Counted from the stretch's first letter, positions 46,618-54,874 are shown. The stretch is DNA of 64,000 nucleotides from Hyphomonadaceae bacterium (GCA_016791445.1 JAEUMP010000024.1:142260-206259); one strand, 5' to 3'. Numbers and translations: made by a program. The notes: generated by a model from the sequence alone, not told the origin.

Positions 46618-47514
46618 CTAGCGGCGCACCGTCACTTGGGCTGGCGAAAGGCGCATCACCGCTCCGGGAAACGGGCGGGTAAGGTTGTCATAGGCGCCAG
46701 TGAGATACGCCGCACCATCAGGGCCGAACGCGATGTTGGTCAGGTACGGTGTCGGCAGCGCGAAGGAGGCGACGATCTTTCCGCTTCGCGACAGTCGAAG
46801 CACGCGGCCTTCACCGTAGAGACAGACATAGAGATCGCCGTCCGGGCCCCGCTCAAGGCCGTCTGGACCGGCCTCGGGGTAAGTTCCGCGTTTTCGCGTC
46901 AGCCGGTTGAGATCGGCGAAAACCTCCATCTCGCCGAGCGATCCGTCCTCGGCGATCCGATACCGCAGGACGCGCCGGCGGAGGTGTTCACCGACGTAGA
47001 GCGCACCTTCCTGCTCATCGACGTAAACGCCGTTCGGATAGTGCAGCCCCGCGACTACGCTGCGCAGAACGCCCGAGGCGCTGAGGTGCATCAACGCGCC
47101 ATGCGGACGCGTTTCGATCGAGAAGACGCCCGGATCGCTGAAGAAGACGCCGCCTCGGCCATCGGCATACGCGTCGTTCGGATTGCGAAGGCGAACGCCC
47201 TTGTCGTCGACGCGCCAGCGGCGCTTTTCGGCGCCCTGCGCGCTGACCGAAACGACTTCCCGGGCCATGTGGCACAGCACGAGAAAGCCCTCGTCGTAAG
47301 GCGCGATTGACGTGGGGCCGCAACCGGCATCGGTCCAGAACACGGCCTTCCGGCCGCGCGCGTGTGCATAGACCGTATCGGCACCCATCTCCGCGACGTA
47401 GAGCGCGGCGCCATGCCAGAGCGGTCCTTCGGGATACTTGGCCGTAGAGTCGATCACCTCTGCGTGCGCAACACCGACGAGCGCCGCTGCAGCCGCAAGA
47501 CTAGCGCGGATCAT
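46618..47514 (-). CDS. Exported SMP-30/gluconolactonase-like protein
   Basis: 298 aa. The signal peptide MIRASLAAAAALVGVAHA precedes a six-bladed propeller of the SMP-30/strictosidine synthase type: KYPEGPLWHGAALYVAEMG, TDAGCGPTSIAPYDEGFLV, LRNPNDAYADGRGGVFFSD, HYPNGVYVDEQEGALYVGEH and GPDGLERGPDGDLYVCLYG. Metal ligands of the family (E, N, N, D) are visible in the first three of these blocks. It could be a lactonase or another hydrolase in the periplasm. Its start overlaps the membrane protein upstream by 14 bp, so it is likely part of that operon. Confidence 0.87.
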   Translation of the reverse strand: MIRASLAAAAALVGVAHAEVIDSTAKYPEGPLWHGAALYVAEMGADTVYAHARGRKAVFWTDAGCGPTSIAPYDEGFLVLCHMAREVVSVSAQGAEKRRWRVDDKGVRLRNPNDAYADGRGGVFFSDPGVFSIETRPHGALMHLSASGVLRSVVAGLHYPNGVYVDEQEGALYVGEHLRRRVLRYRIAEDGSLGEMEVFADLNRLTRKRGTYPEAGPDGLERGPDGDLYVCLYGEGRVLRLSRSGKIVASFALPTPYLTNIAFGPDGAAYLTGAYDNLTRPFPGAVMRLSPAQVTVRR

Positions 47515-48163
47515 CAGTCGCCTTCGCCCGGAGCACGACCAGCCCTACGCCGCAGAGTGCAAGCCATGCTGCGTACAAATAGGTAATTTCTCGCGTGCCC
47601 ATGAAAGTCATGAGCCATAGCGAGGTGCCCAGAACGCCGATGATGTTGCCGAAGGTGGTGATCGAATACACCGAGCCCGCAATGCGCCCGCCGTGTTCGG
47701 CATCGGCAAGCAGAAGGCGAATGCAGAAGGGTGAGAAAAAGCTCAGCAGCGTGAACGGCACGAACACGAGCAACATGGACGCGATGATCGCCCCGAGCGG
47801 CAGGCTGGGCACACTCGCGGAAATCCACGCCAGCGTCGAACGCTTCAGGCCTGGGAAGAATGGATCCGGGTCCGCGATGAACTCCTGCTGCAACAGCGCA
47901 GGAACAACCGCCAGATACGCTGCGGCCGCCAGCACGCATACGCCCAGCACCTCGGACCGCGGCGCTGCGTCGGCCACGCGCCCTCCGACGTAGTAGCCCA
48001 CCATCATCGCCAGCATCGTCACGGAAATCAGTGACGACCACACGAAAATGTCGCTGCCGAAGTGCGGCGTCAGCGGACGGCTTGTAGCCATCTGCAATCC
48101 CATCACGGCAATGCCGATGAGAAAGCCGTAGACGAGAATGAGAATGGACTTGCGGGGGATCAT
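47501..48163 (-). CDS. Polytopic membrane partner of spermidine-synthase-like protein
   Basis: 220 aa with about six helices: ILILVYGFLIGIAVMGLQ, SLISVTMLAMMVGYYVGG, VCVLAAAAYLAVVPALL, then two in LPLGAIIASMLLVFVPFTLL and neighbours, and IGVLGTSLWLMTFM plus a final helix. The segment GYYVGGRVADAAP and AGSVYSITTFGNIIGVLGTS resemble the transporter-like N-terminal half of 'fused MFS/spermidine synthase' proteins. Here that half is a separate gene, coupled by ATGA to the spermidine-synthase-like gene upstream. Substrate is unknown. Confidence 0.75.
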   Translation of the reverse strand: MIPRKSILILVYGFLIGIAVMGLQMATSRPLTPHFGSDIFVWSSLISVTMLAMMVGYYVGGRVADAAPRSEVLGVCVLAAAAYLAVVPALLQQEFIADPDPFFPGLKRSTLAWISASVPSLPLGAIIASMLLVFVPFTLLSFFSPFCIRLLLADAEHGGRIAGSVYSITTFGNIIGVLGTSLWLMTFMGTREITYLYAAWLALCGVGLVVLRAKATDDPR

Positions 48164-49065
48164 TTGCGCCTTGCGTTGTGCGCCTGGATTCCGCGCAAGT
48201 GCTCAACCGGCGCGAAGTCATCTGTCAGAGGCCGGCGCGCGGACTTCGGCGGTATAGTGCGGGTGCGGGCGATCGCGGGCAGCGGGTGCGTGAACCGGTA
48301 TTGGGACTGCAGCGCCGTCGCGCGCGCGACGAGTTCTGCCTGTGTCTTCGCAGGACCATCATAGGCGATGGCGACGACGCTGCCGGCGATTTCGTAAGTG
48401 TCGACATTGTCGAACACCGCCTGAAGCGTCGCGATCATGGAATCGGTCAGCAGCACGTTCGGCGCGATGTTCTGCACGACGGCGCCGCCCGCGTTGAGTT
48501 TCCGCTTGGCAAGAATGAAAAACTGCTGGGTGGTCAGATGGAATGGAACGAACGTGCCCCGGTACGCGTCGACGATGATAATGTCGTAACGATCGCGAGA
48601 CTGGGTCAGGAATATCCGCCCGTCGCCCGCCTCGATGCGCAACCGCGCCGACGGCCTCACACCAAAGTGCTTGTTGGCCATGGCGATGACTTCGGGATCG
48701 AGTTCGACGGCGGTCACGGAAAGCGTTGGAACGTGGTCGGTGAGATACACCGCGGTACGCCCGCCCCCGAGGCCGATCTCCAGCACCTTCGACGGCGTCG
48801 CCGCATAGGCCAGCGACAGCGTCAGGACGCGCGTGTATTCCATCGGCAGGAAACGCGGCCGCGCCGGATCGTAGAGGTTTTCGGTGAAGAGCTGGTTGTT
48901 CACGCCAAAGAGCATGGCCACGTATGGCCCCTCGCGGGTGATGTAGATCGTGTTGTACTGCGACTCCCGACGCTCGATGAGCCCGTCAGCGAATGCCGGT
49001 CCGGCGTGGCACACCACCAGCGGCAGAGCCCCGAAAACGGCGCGGCGGGTGAAATCCATGGTCAT
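48160..49065 (-). CDS. Spermidine-synthase-like SAM-fold protein with Tat-like signal
   Basis: 301 aa. The N terminus MTMDFTRRAVFGALPLVV ends in GPAFADG and looks like an export signal with a twin arginine. The spermidine/spermine-synthase-like Rossmann domain follows: VLEIGLGGGRTAVYL at 94-108, TAVELDPEVIAMA at 118-130, GDGRIF at 147-152, and IIIVDAYRGTFVPFHL with D166. It lacks the classical GGGDG loop (GGGRT here), so polyamine synthesis is not assured. The stop overlaps the membrane partner start by 4 bp. ATG 49065 is used; ATG 49059 is equally possible. Confidence 0.82.
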   Translation of the reverse strand: MTMDFTRRAVFGALPLVVCHAGPAFADGLIERRESQYNTIYITREGPYVAMLFGVNNQLFTENLYDPARPRFLPMEYTRVLTLSLAYAATPSKVLEIGLGGGRTAVYLTDHVPTLSVTAVELDPEVIAMANKHFGVRPSARLRIEAGDGRIFLTQSRDRYDIIIVDAYRGTFVPFHLTTQQFFILAKRKLNAGGAVVQNIAPNVLLTDSMIATLQAVFDNVDTYEIAGSVVAIAYDGPAKTQAELVARATALQSQYRFTHPLPAIARTRTIPPKSARRPLTDDFAPVEHLRGIQAHNARRK

Positions 49066-49188
49066 CGATCTGCCTGCGTACGATCTTGCGACGGGTGGCC
49101 ACCATCGCGATGGCGGACTAGAGCGGAAGGCGCCGTCCCTGTCCACGACGCCGATGCGCCGCCAAAGGCCGCAGATAGCGATGCGTGA

Positions 49189-49207
49189 AGCGCCCTTTGA
49201 AGGCGCT
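49189..49207 (-). terminator. Hairpin downstream of tRNA-Glu
   Basis: AGCGCC, a seven-base loop, and GGCGCT form a 6-bp GC stem 16 bases past the tRNA-Glu 3' end. No U tract follows, so this is only terminator-like. Confidence 0.35.
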
Positions 49208-49222
49208 GTCGCGGCGAAGAAG

Positions 49223-49297
49223 TGGCAGGCCCTAGGGGAGTCGAACCCCTCTTTTCAGGTTGAAAACCTGACGTCCTAACCGATAGACGAAGGGCCC
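49223..49297 (-). tRNA. tRNA-Glu (anticodon TTC)
   Basis: 75 nt including an encoded CCA. The acceptor pairs GGGCCCT with AGGGCCT, with a G-U at the first pair. The anticodon stem TCAGG/CCTGA encloses TTTTCAA, giving TTC. The T arm has GTTCGAC. A well-spaced promoter lies 42 bases upstream (49340-49368). It is transcribed away from recJ, which shares its strand. Confidence 0.95.
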
Positions 49298-49339
49298 ACG
49301 CTGCACGCCCCGAGAGGCGCGCCCGCACGCGAGCCGGGG

Positions 49340-49368
49340 GATATAGTCGGCTCCGGCGGCGGTGGCAA
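49340..49368 (-). promoter_or_regulatory. Candidate promoter for tRNA-Glu
   Basis: On the minus strand, TTGCCA (49368-49363), an exact 17-base spacer and TATATC (49345-49340). The -35 box matches 5 of 6. Position, about 42 bases before the tRNA, is plausible. Confidence 0.55.
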
Positions 49369-49388
49369 GCACGCTGGCTGATCCAGTT

Positions 49389-51194
49389 TCAACCCAAAGG
49401 GGCAGCGTCCAGCAACTCCGCCTCAACCCGGTCGCCGCCGCCATAGGTGTCGCGCTTGAGCTTCACCGCAACGTGAAACGCCCCTTCCCGCGAGAGCAAT
49501 GCCTCGCCCAACGGCGCCTGGGCCGTCCTGAAGGAGATCCCACGGATGCGATCACCCCGCGCGTCCTGCAACACGAAGCGGACGTGTTCCCCTTTTACGG
49601 CGCTCGCGTACTGCACCCGCACCTCGGGGATAGCGAAGACGGGTTCGGGATGGCCTGCGCCGAAGGGACCGATGCGTTCCAGCGCGGTCATGAGATCGGG
49701 GGTCGCCGCGGCGATCGACGCGGTGGCATCGATCCACAGCGCGCGCGCCTCGCCATCGGCGCCTGCGAGTTCAGGAGCGAGGTTCTCCGACAGAAAGTCG
49801 CGAAGATCCGGCACGCGATCCCAGTCCACTGTCAGGCCGGCCGCCATCGCGTGCCCGCCGCCTGCCCGCGCGACGCCGGCTTTCGCCGCCGCCGCGACGG
49901 CGCGGCCGAGATTGACTCCGGGAACCGAACGGCCGGATCCCTTCGCCGGTTCGCCCTCGCCGCCGCCGCCGAGCACGATGGCGGGTTTCATGATCCTGTC
50001 CTTCAGCCGCCCTGCCGCGATACCGATGACCCCCGGATGCCAGGAGGGATCGCCGACTACCGCGACGGCGCGCGTGCGCGCCTCCGCGTCGGCCTGATCC
50101 TGCGCCGCCGCGAGCATCATCGCCTCTTTCGCCCGTCGATCGGCGTTGAGATGCTCGAGCTGAGCGGCAAGATCGGCGGCCTCGGCCGGGTCTTCGGTGG
50201 ACAGGAGCCGTGTCGCCAGCGAAGCGTCGCCGACCCGACCGCCGGCGTTGAGGCGCGGGCCGAGGATGAACCCGATATCGTAGACCGAATTGACTTCGCT
50301 GCGCCCGGCGCTGGCGGCGAGCGCCTTCAGGCCGATGTTTTCACCCCGCGCCAACACCCGCAATCCCTGAGCGACCATTGCTCTATTGAACCGCGTCAGA
50401 GGCGCCACGTCGCACACGGTGCCGAGTGCGGCGAGATCGAGATTGGCGAGAAGATCCGGCAGATGGTTCGATCCCGGCGATCCGCGCCGCCGCGCCTCGC
50501 GATTCACAGCGGTCAGCGTCACCATCACCACGCCAGCAGCTGTCAGATCGCCTTGCCCCGCCTCGCAATCCGGCCTGTTGGGGTTGACCACCGCCAGCGC
50601 CGGCGGCGGCGGTCCGGACATCAGGTGGTGGTCGAGAACCACCAGATCGAGGCCGAGCGCCGCCGCATGTGTCAAAGGCTCATGCGCAGCCGCCCCGCAG
50701 TCGACCGTGATGACGAGTTCGATGCCCTGCGCCTTCAACCGCTCGAACGCGCCTGCGGTGGGGCCATATCCTTCCGTCATGCGGTCGGGGACATAGATTG
50801 TGAGTTTGCGTCCCCGCGCCCGAAAGTACCGCACCAACTGTGCCGCCGACGTGCCGCCATCGACGTCATAGTCTGCGAAGACCGCCGTGGGACGGCCCGA
50901 AACGATCGCATCTTCGATGACGCGCGCCGCGATATCCATGTCCTTGAAGGACGAGGGATCGGGAAAGAACTCCCGTAGCGTCGGCTCGAGGAATGACTTC
51001 GCATCCTTCGATCCGATGCCGCGCCCGGCAAGCAGCCTCGCTGCGACCTCCGGAAGACCGAACTGTCTTCGGTGATCGGATACGAGCTTCTCGTCGGCGT
51101 CCCGGACCCGCCAGAGCCGCCCGGTCAACGATCGGGAGACATTGAGGAAAGGGCTCGGGGACTCCGACGCCAGGGCGGGACTTGCGGCGGGCAT
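49389..51194 (-). CDS. recJ: Single-strand DNA 5'-3' exonuclease RecJ
   Basis: 601 aa. It degrades 5' single-stranded ends in recombinational and mismatch repair. The DHH phosphoesterase motifs are intact: FADYDVDGGTS at 106-116, TVDCGA at 163-168 and LDHHLMS at 187-193. A DHHA1-type motif GGHAMAAGLT and the late OB-fold region follow. ATG 51194 has AGGG upstream; the longer in-frame start at 51296 would read through a C9 tract and lacks conservation. A run of nine C lies in its 5' leader. It is divergent from the TIR-domain gene. Confidence 0.95.
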   Translation of the reverse strand: MPAASPALASESPSPFLNVSRSLTGRLWRVRDADEKLVSDHRRQFGLPEVAARLLAGRGIGSKDAKSFLEPTLREFFPDPSSFKDMDIAARVIEDAIVSGRPTAVFADYDVDGGTSAAQLVRYFRARGRKLTIYVPDRMTEGYGPTAGAFERLKAQGIELVITVDCGAAAHEPLTHAAALGLDLVVLDHHLMSGPPPPALAVVNPNRPDCEAGQGDLTAAGVVMVTLTAVNREARRRGSPGSNHLPDLLANLDLAALGTVCDVAPLTRFNRAMVAQGLRVLARGENIGLKALAASAGRSEVNSVYDIGFILGPRLNAGGRVGDASLATRLLSTEDPAEAADLAAQLEHLNADRRAKEAMMLAAAQDQADAEARTRAVAVVGDPSWHPGVIGIAAGRLKDRIMKPAIVLGGGGEGEPAKGSGRSVPGVNLGRAVAAAAKAGVARAGGGHAMAAGLTVDWDRVPDLRDFLSENLAPELAGADGEARALWIDATASIAAATPDLMTALERIGPFGAGHPEPVFAIPEVRVQYASAVKGEHVRFVLQDARGDRIRGISFRTAQAPLGEALLSREGAFHVAVKLKRDTYGGGDRVEAELLDAAPLG

Positions 51195-51226
51195 GGCCCT
51201 GTTGAAGCGGGATTCTCCCCCCCCCG

Positions 51227-51235
51227 CGACCGCTT
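51227..51235. repeat. C9 homopolymer in the recJ/TIR intergenic region
   Basis: Nine consecutive C on the plus strand (G on the recJ strand), 33 bases ahead of the recJ ATG. Such a tract can slip in replication and change leader length, or could be a sequencing problem. It lies outside coding sequence for the chosen starts. Confidence 0.8.
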
Positions 51236-51293
51236 TTCGCCGCGGCGCCAAAGCCGCACTCGACCACGAACCGCGACCTAAGGGGCCCATGAA

Positions 51294-51308
51294 CAAACCG
51301 AAGGTTTG
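51294..51308. promoter_or_regulatory. Perfect palindrome ahead of the TIR-domain gene
   Basis: CAAACC, GAA, GGTTTG gives a 6-bp perfect inverted repeat ending 30 bases before the TIR ATG. A TTTTT run follows 12 bases later. It may be an operator or a small RNA hairpin controlling the gene, whose ATG has no visible Shine-Dalgarno. Confidence 0.4.
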
Positions 51309-51338
51309 CGCGCCCTCCCGTTTTTGTTAACCACGTTT

Positions 51339-52898
51339 ATGGCTGATGTTTTCCTGACCTTCGCGCCCTCGGACGCGGAACTCGCCCTGCGGATCTCCAA
51401 GGCTCTCGAGCGCTCGGGACTGTCGGTTTCCCGCGGCCCCTTGCAGTACGCGTCCAACTGGCCAACGCGCCTCTATGACGAGGTGGACGCCTGCACGGCG
51501 GTTGTCGCCCTCTGGTCGCGGGATTCCCTGCGCTGCGACTGGGTGATGACCGAGGCCGCCATCGGTGGTCACTTCGGCCAGACAGTCTCCATCCGGTCCG
51601 ATCCCGCTCTGGAGCGGGACATGATCCCCGCCGTCTTTCGCGAAGGCCCCGGCATCGAGGTCACCGACATTTTCGAAGGCGATATCGCGCCGAAAGGTTG
51701 GGGCGCGAGCGCCGCCGAGATGCTGGATCGGAAACTTGCGCCCGTCGCGGGGCGCATCAGGGCGCTCAAGGCGCGTGGCCCCGTTGCGGCGCCGGCTTCC
51801 GCCGCCGGCGCGGTCCTGCCCTCCGAGGAGGCGCAGCGCCGTCTCAGCGCCGAGTTCGCCTATGTACGCGCCGACCAGGGCGCACGCGGTGGCAAGTCCC
51901 TTCCGGCACTGGCCGCAACCCGGCGGGAAGCCGCTTTTCGCTCCGCCTACGCCGCGCTCGCCGCGATGGAATATCCGAGCGACATCCGGGCCGCCCTGGT
52001 GGATTTCACCGAGGCGGACGCCGCCCGTAAAGGTCTGGCGCGGATCTATGCAGAGGCTCTCTCGCGCAATGATCGCGAATTCTGGGGGCATGTGGGTCGC
52101 CTCGCCCTGCCGTTTTCCGCGGCCCTCGCGGTCGCCGGGCTGCAGCGATCCGGTGAAGGCGCACCGGTTATTGCTGACCTGATCGACCCGCGCGATCTCC
52201 GGGAGATGCACGCCGAGCGCTTCGGACGTGTCCGGATGCGCAGCTCCGGCGGTAGCGTCGTTCTCTGGCCCATCGCTGCAGTCGCGGTCGGGCTGGGATT
52301 GCTCGTCGCGGGGCCGCAGCTGCAGCGCGTGATGCCGAGCTCACCTTCTTTCGACGTCGCGTCGAACGACGTCGCGCCCAAGACCGCACCCTTGCCGCCA
52401 CCGCCAGCGCCACGGGTCATCCCGCCGCCGCCGGTGACGACGCCGACCCCGAGCATCATCGCGGCGCCAGCGCCCATGGTCGCTCCCGCAGCTCTTCCAG
52501 CGCCGCCTCCGCCCGCGCCCACCATCATCGCGCCTGCGCCGACCCAATCGACAGTGGTGGCCGGCCCGCTGCAGGACATGCTGCCGACGCAAGTGACGAG
52601 ACTGCGCTATTGCCGAATGGCGCCGACAGAGAAGGAAATGACGGTGGAAGTGCTCGAGGGGGAGCGCCTTTTTGACGTCGCCGGGCGGGTCTTCATGGAC
52701 TCCAGCGAAGGCATCGCCGAGATCGTGCGACGCAACGCTGCGTGCCTCGACTCGCGTCAACTCATGCTGGCGGACGGTCGTGTTCTGTCGGGCAGCAACC
52801 TGCTTTTCGCCGGGGACCGCCTGGTGGTGCCCGCGAAGCCGCCTGCGACCGCGGCTGGGGTGGTCACGACGCCGCCGCCCGCAAATCAGCCGATCTGA
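51339..52898 (+). CDS. TIR-domain / transmembrane / LysM-like multidomain protein
   Basis: 519 aa. Domain order: TIR domain at about 1-135 (ADVFLTFAPSDAELALRI; ALWSRDSLRCDWVMTEAAIG, with E72 in the place of the NADase glutamate); a helical middle at about 165-275; a membrane helix at about 308-326 (VVLWPIAAVAVGLGLLVAG) preceded by RFGRVRMR; a proline-rich linker at about 350-410; and a C-terminal LysM-like domain at about 436-498 (EVLEGERLFDVAGRVFM; IAEIVRRNA; LFAGDRLVVPA). The positive charges before the helix predict TIR inside and the C-terminal domain in the periplasm. No SD is seen, so leaderless translation is possible. It abuts a converging GNAT gene. The function is not known; a sensor or effector role is inference. 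Confidence 0.82.
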   Translation: MADVFLTFAPSDAELALRISKALERSGLSVSRGPLQYASNWPTRLYDEVDACTAVVALWSRDSLRCDWVMTEAAIGGHFGQTVSIRSDPALERDMIPAVFREGPGIEVTDIFEGDIAPKGWGASAAEMLDRKLAPVAGRIRALKARGPVAAPASAAGAVLPSEEAQRRLSAEFAYVRADQGARGGKSLPALAATRREAAFRSAYAALAAMEYPSDIRAALVDFTEADAARKGLARIYAEALSRNDREFWGHVGRLALPFSAALAVAGLQRSGEGAPVIADLIDPRDLREMHAERFGRVRMRSSGGSVVLWPIAAVAVGLGLLVAGPQLQRVMPSSPSFDVASNDVAPKTAPLPPPPAPRVIPPPPVTTPTPSIIAAPAPMVAPAALPAPPPPAPTIIAPAPTQSTVVAGPLQDMLPTQVTRLRYCRMAPTEKEMTVEVLEGERLFDVAGRVFMDSSEGIAEIVRRNAACLDSRQLMLADGRVLSGSNLLFAGDRLVVPAKPPATAAGVVTTPPPANQPI

Positions 52899-53378
52899 TC
52901 ATCGCGCCTCCGCCGCGAGCCATTCGATGCCGTCCGGCTCGATCAGATAACGCGCAAGCCTGTCCTCACGCGCACCAATGGCGGCGAAGAAGCGGCGCGC
53001 GACGGCATTGTCGACGCCGGTAGTGATGGTCAGTTCGCGCACGCCAAGATCCATGGCGCGGTTCGCCACCTCGGCGATCAGCATCCTCGCGAGCCCGTCG
53101 CGACGCCGCTCCGGCTGCACGAAGAGATGAAGCAGTTCCATGGTCGCCATGGCATGCTGCAGATCGTAGCCACGGCACGCGATCGCCTGTCCGCAGGCGC
53201 GGCCCGTCAAATCATCCGCGACCCAGACCTCAAGCGGCGCGGAAGCGCCGATGGCGTCCCGCCTGAACAGATCGGGTGACAGGCCCGGAGCCGGAGCGCC
53301 CTCTTCGTCCGCAGCCCGCGCAACGAACCGACACACCGTCTCCGCATCGCCCGAGACTGCACGCCTGATCTTGAACAT
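52899..53378 (-). CDS. GNAT-family N-acetyltransferase
   Basis: 159 aa. A GNAT fold starting FKIRRAVSGDAETVCRFV. Acetyl-CoA is bound by the motif A region HLFVQPERRRDGLARMLI (about 105-122; Q/R-R-x-G form), followed by NRAMDLGVRELTITTGVDN and RFFAAIGARE. The acceptor is unknown. GGGAGG lies before the ATG. Its stop is base-to-base with the TIR gene stop (TGATCA), an end-on-end convergence. Confidence 0.88.
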   Translation of the reverse strand: MFKIRRAVSGDAETVCRFVARAADEEGAPAPGLSPDLFRRDAIGASAPLEVWVADDLTGRACGQAIACRGYDLQHAMATMELLHLFVQPERRRDGLARMLIAEVANRAMDLGVRELTITTGVDNAVARRFFAAIGAREDRLARYLIEPDGIEWLAAEAR

Positions 53379-53462
53379 GACGAAGGGCCTCCCGAGAGGC
53401 CGATCAAACGACGCCGGGACGGGTGCGTCCAGATGCCATGCGCCGGTGGGCCGGGGGCTGCG

Positions 53463-53636
53463 CTAGCCGAAAGGGTCGTGGTCGTTTGGACCATAGATCG
53501 GGCCGCCATGGCCGCCCCGACGTCGCCGGTTGCGGTTTTCCCAGCCGTTCGGCAGGCCGCGCCGCGTCATCGACGCACCGAACCACGTCAGCAGAAAGAT
53601 GATCAGAACGCTGATGATCACGGCGATCCAGAACAT
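53463..53636 (-). CDS. 57-aa single-helix membrane protein
   Basis: Reads MFWIAVIISVLIIFLLTWF, then GASMTRRGLPNGWENR and a basic NRRRRGG segment, ending GPIYGPNDHDPFG. One membrane helix (about 3-19) is followed by an Arg-rich tail. GAGGAG lies about 9 bases before ATG 53636, and codons have the high GC third position of neighbours, so I take it as real though short. It begins 29 bp after the acyltransferase gene on the same strand, which suggests co-transcription. No function known. Confidence 0.65.
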   Translation of the reverse strand: MFWIAVIISVLIIFLLTWFGASMTRRGLPNGWENRNRRRRGGHGGPIYGPNDHDPFG

Positions 53637-53665
53637 CGTCTCACTCCTCGCGACGGCGCGTCCAT

Positions 53666-54874
53666 CTAAATGGTGTCCGAGCGCGCCGCACGCAACTTGG
53701 TTCCCCCGCCAGACTGCCCGGCAAGCGGCCGCAACCCGAAGAACGGCCTGATTACGCCAACCCGGCGGACCAACTCATACCCAACAATGCACGAAAGCGC
53801 CGTGATCGCGATCAACACCATCGCCTCGATCGCCACCGGCCATTGCAGGGGATCGAGATGGTGGCCGGCGACGACGATCACGGTCTGGTGAATGATGTAA
53901 AAGGGAAAGATCGCCTCGGTGAGATAGCGCCTCAATGGGGAGTCGCCGCGCCAATGGCGTCGCGCAAACCCGAGAAGCGCGATGATCGCACCCCACGCTT
54001 GAATCGAGCGCAAGCCTCTCCCGAAGAATGCGCCCTGATGCGCGACGGGAATGTCGGAGTGTGCATCCCAGATGAGAGCGCCTTGCCAGGCGATGAGCGC
54101 GATCACGAGCGCAGCCCAGCGCCATCGCTCCGCAGCGTCGAACGGCGCGTCATGACGCGCAATCACAAATCCCAGAAGGAAGAGGCCGCCGAATGTGACG
54201 TGGTTGTACCAGTCATCCACGACGGCGTGCGTGTCGCCGAAGACAGGAAACAGCAGCGCCCGCGTGGCCCAGAGGAAGAATGCCGGCGCCACGAGAAAAG
54301 TGAGGCCGCCGACTGCACCGCCCGGGATGTGCCTCACAAGTGGCATCAGCAGGCAGAGCATGAGGGTGTAAATCAGCAGGTAGGCCACAAACCAGAGATG
54401 GTTCCAGGTGGGCATGATGTGGCGACCGCCGGACTGCGCGGCTGTGAACTGGGACGCGAGGTGGTTGAGGTAGAAGTCCCAAGGATCGCCGGTGAACCCC
54501 TCGATCGCGGCGCGCCCGAGACGCGCGGAACTTTCCACCACCTCAAAGTATGCCTGAGGCGGCACGATCACGAGAACGCCGAAGACCAGCGGCCACAACA
54601 GGCGGTGAAGCCGGTTCAGCGCCAACGCTCCCGCCGTGGCCTTGTCCGCCATGAAACGCGTGGCGACCCCGGATATGAACATCAGCAGATCGAGCCGCCA
54701 GGGGTTGACCAGGCGCATGAGCGGCTCGATGGCGTCGGAGGCCCGCGAACTCTTCACGTGCCATCCCCACGACACGTAGAAAAGTCCGATATGATAGAGG
54801 ATGAGCAAGCCGAACGCGGCGATCCGGAGCCAGTCCAGATCGATCCGACGATCGGCTTTAGCGGCGTCCGTCAT
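53666..54874 (-). CDS. Acyltransferase-3-family membrane protein (OpgC-like)
   Basis: 402 aa, about ten membrane helices. The start RRIDLDWLRIAAFGLLILYHIG contains the family's catalytic histidine environment (R-x-x-x-D-W-L-R and YH). NPWRLDLLMFISGVAT, NHLWFVAYLLIYTL and FPFYIIHQTVIVVAGHHL are typical of acyltransferase-3 proteins such as OpgC. It would transfer acyl or succinyl groups to a sugar on the cell surface. The acceptor is unknown. A 57-aa membrane protein gene follows 29 bp downstream. Confidence 0.87.
   Translation of the reverse strand: MTDAAKADRRIDLDWLRIAAFGLLILYHIGLFYVSWGWHVKSSRASDAIEPLMRLVNPWRLDLLMFISGVATRFMADKATAGALALNRLHRLLWPLVFGVLVIVPPQAYFEVVESSARLGRAAIEGFTGDPWDFYLNHLASQFTAAQSGGRHIMPTWNHLWFVAYLLIYTLMLCLLMPLVRHIPGGAVGGLTFLVAPAFFLWATRALLFPVFGDTHAVVDDWYNHVTFGGLFLLGFVIARHDAPFDAAERWRWAALVIALIAWQGALIWDAHSDIPVAHQGAFFGRGLRSIQAWGAIIALLGFARRHWRGDSPLRRYLTEAIFPFYIIHQTVIVVAGHHLDPLQWPVAIEAMVLIAITALSCIVGYELVRRVGVIRPFFGLRPLAGQSGGGTKLRAARSDTI

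Noticed and set aside
51327..51340. CtrA-like site (TTAA-N7-TTAA) ahead of the TIR gene
   Set aside because: Only the first half (TTAA) is present; seven bases later the sequence reads TATG.
49389..53378. recJ, TIR and GNAT as a known defence system
   Set aside because: No Thoeris ThsA, Argonaute, CBASS cyclase or nuclease partner is present; recJ is a normal repair gene and GNAT is convergent. The TIR gene is kept as an open case, not a named system.
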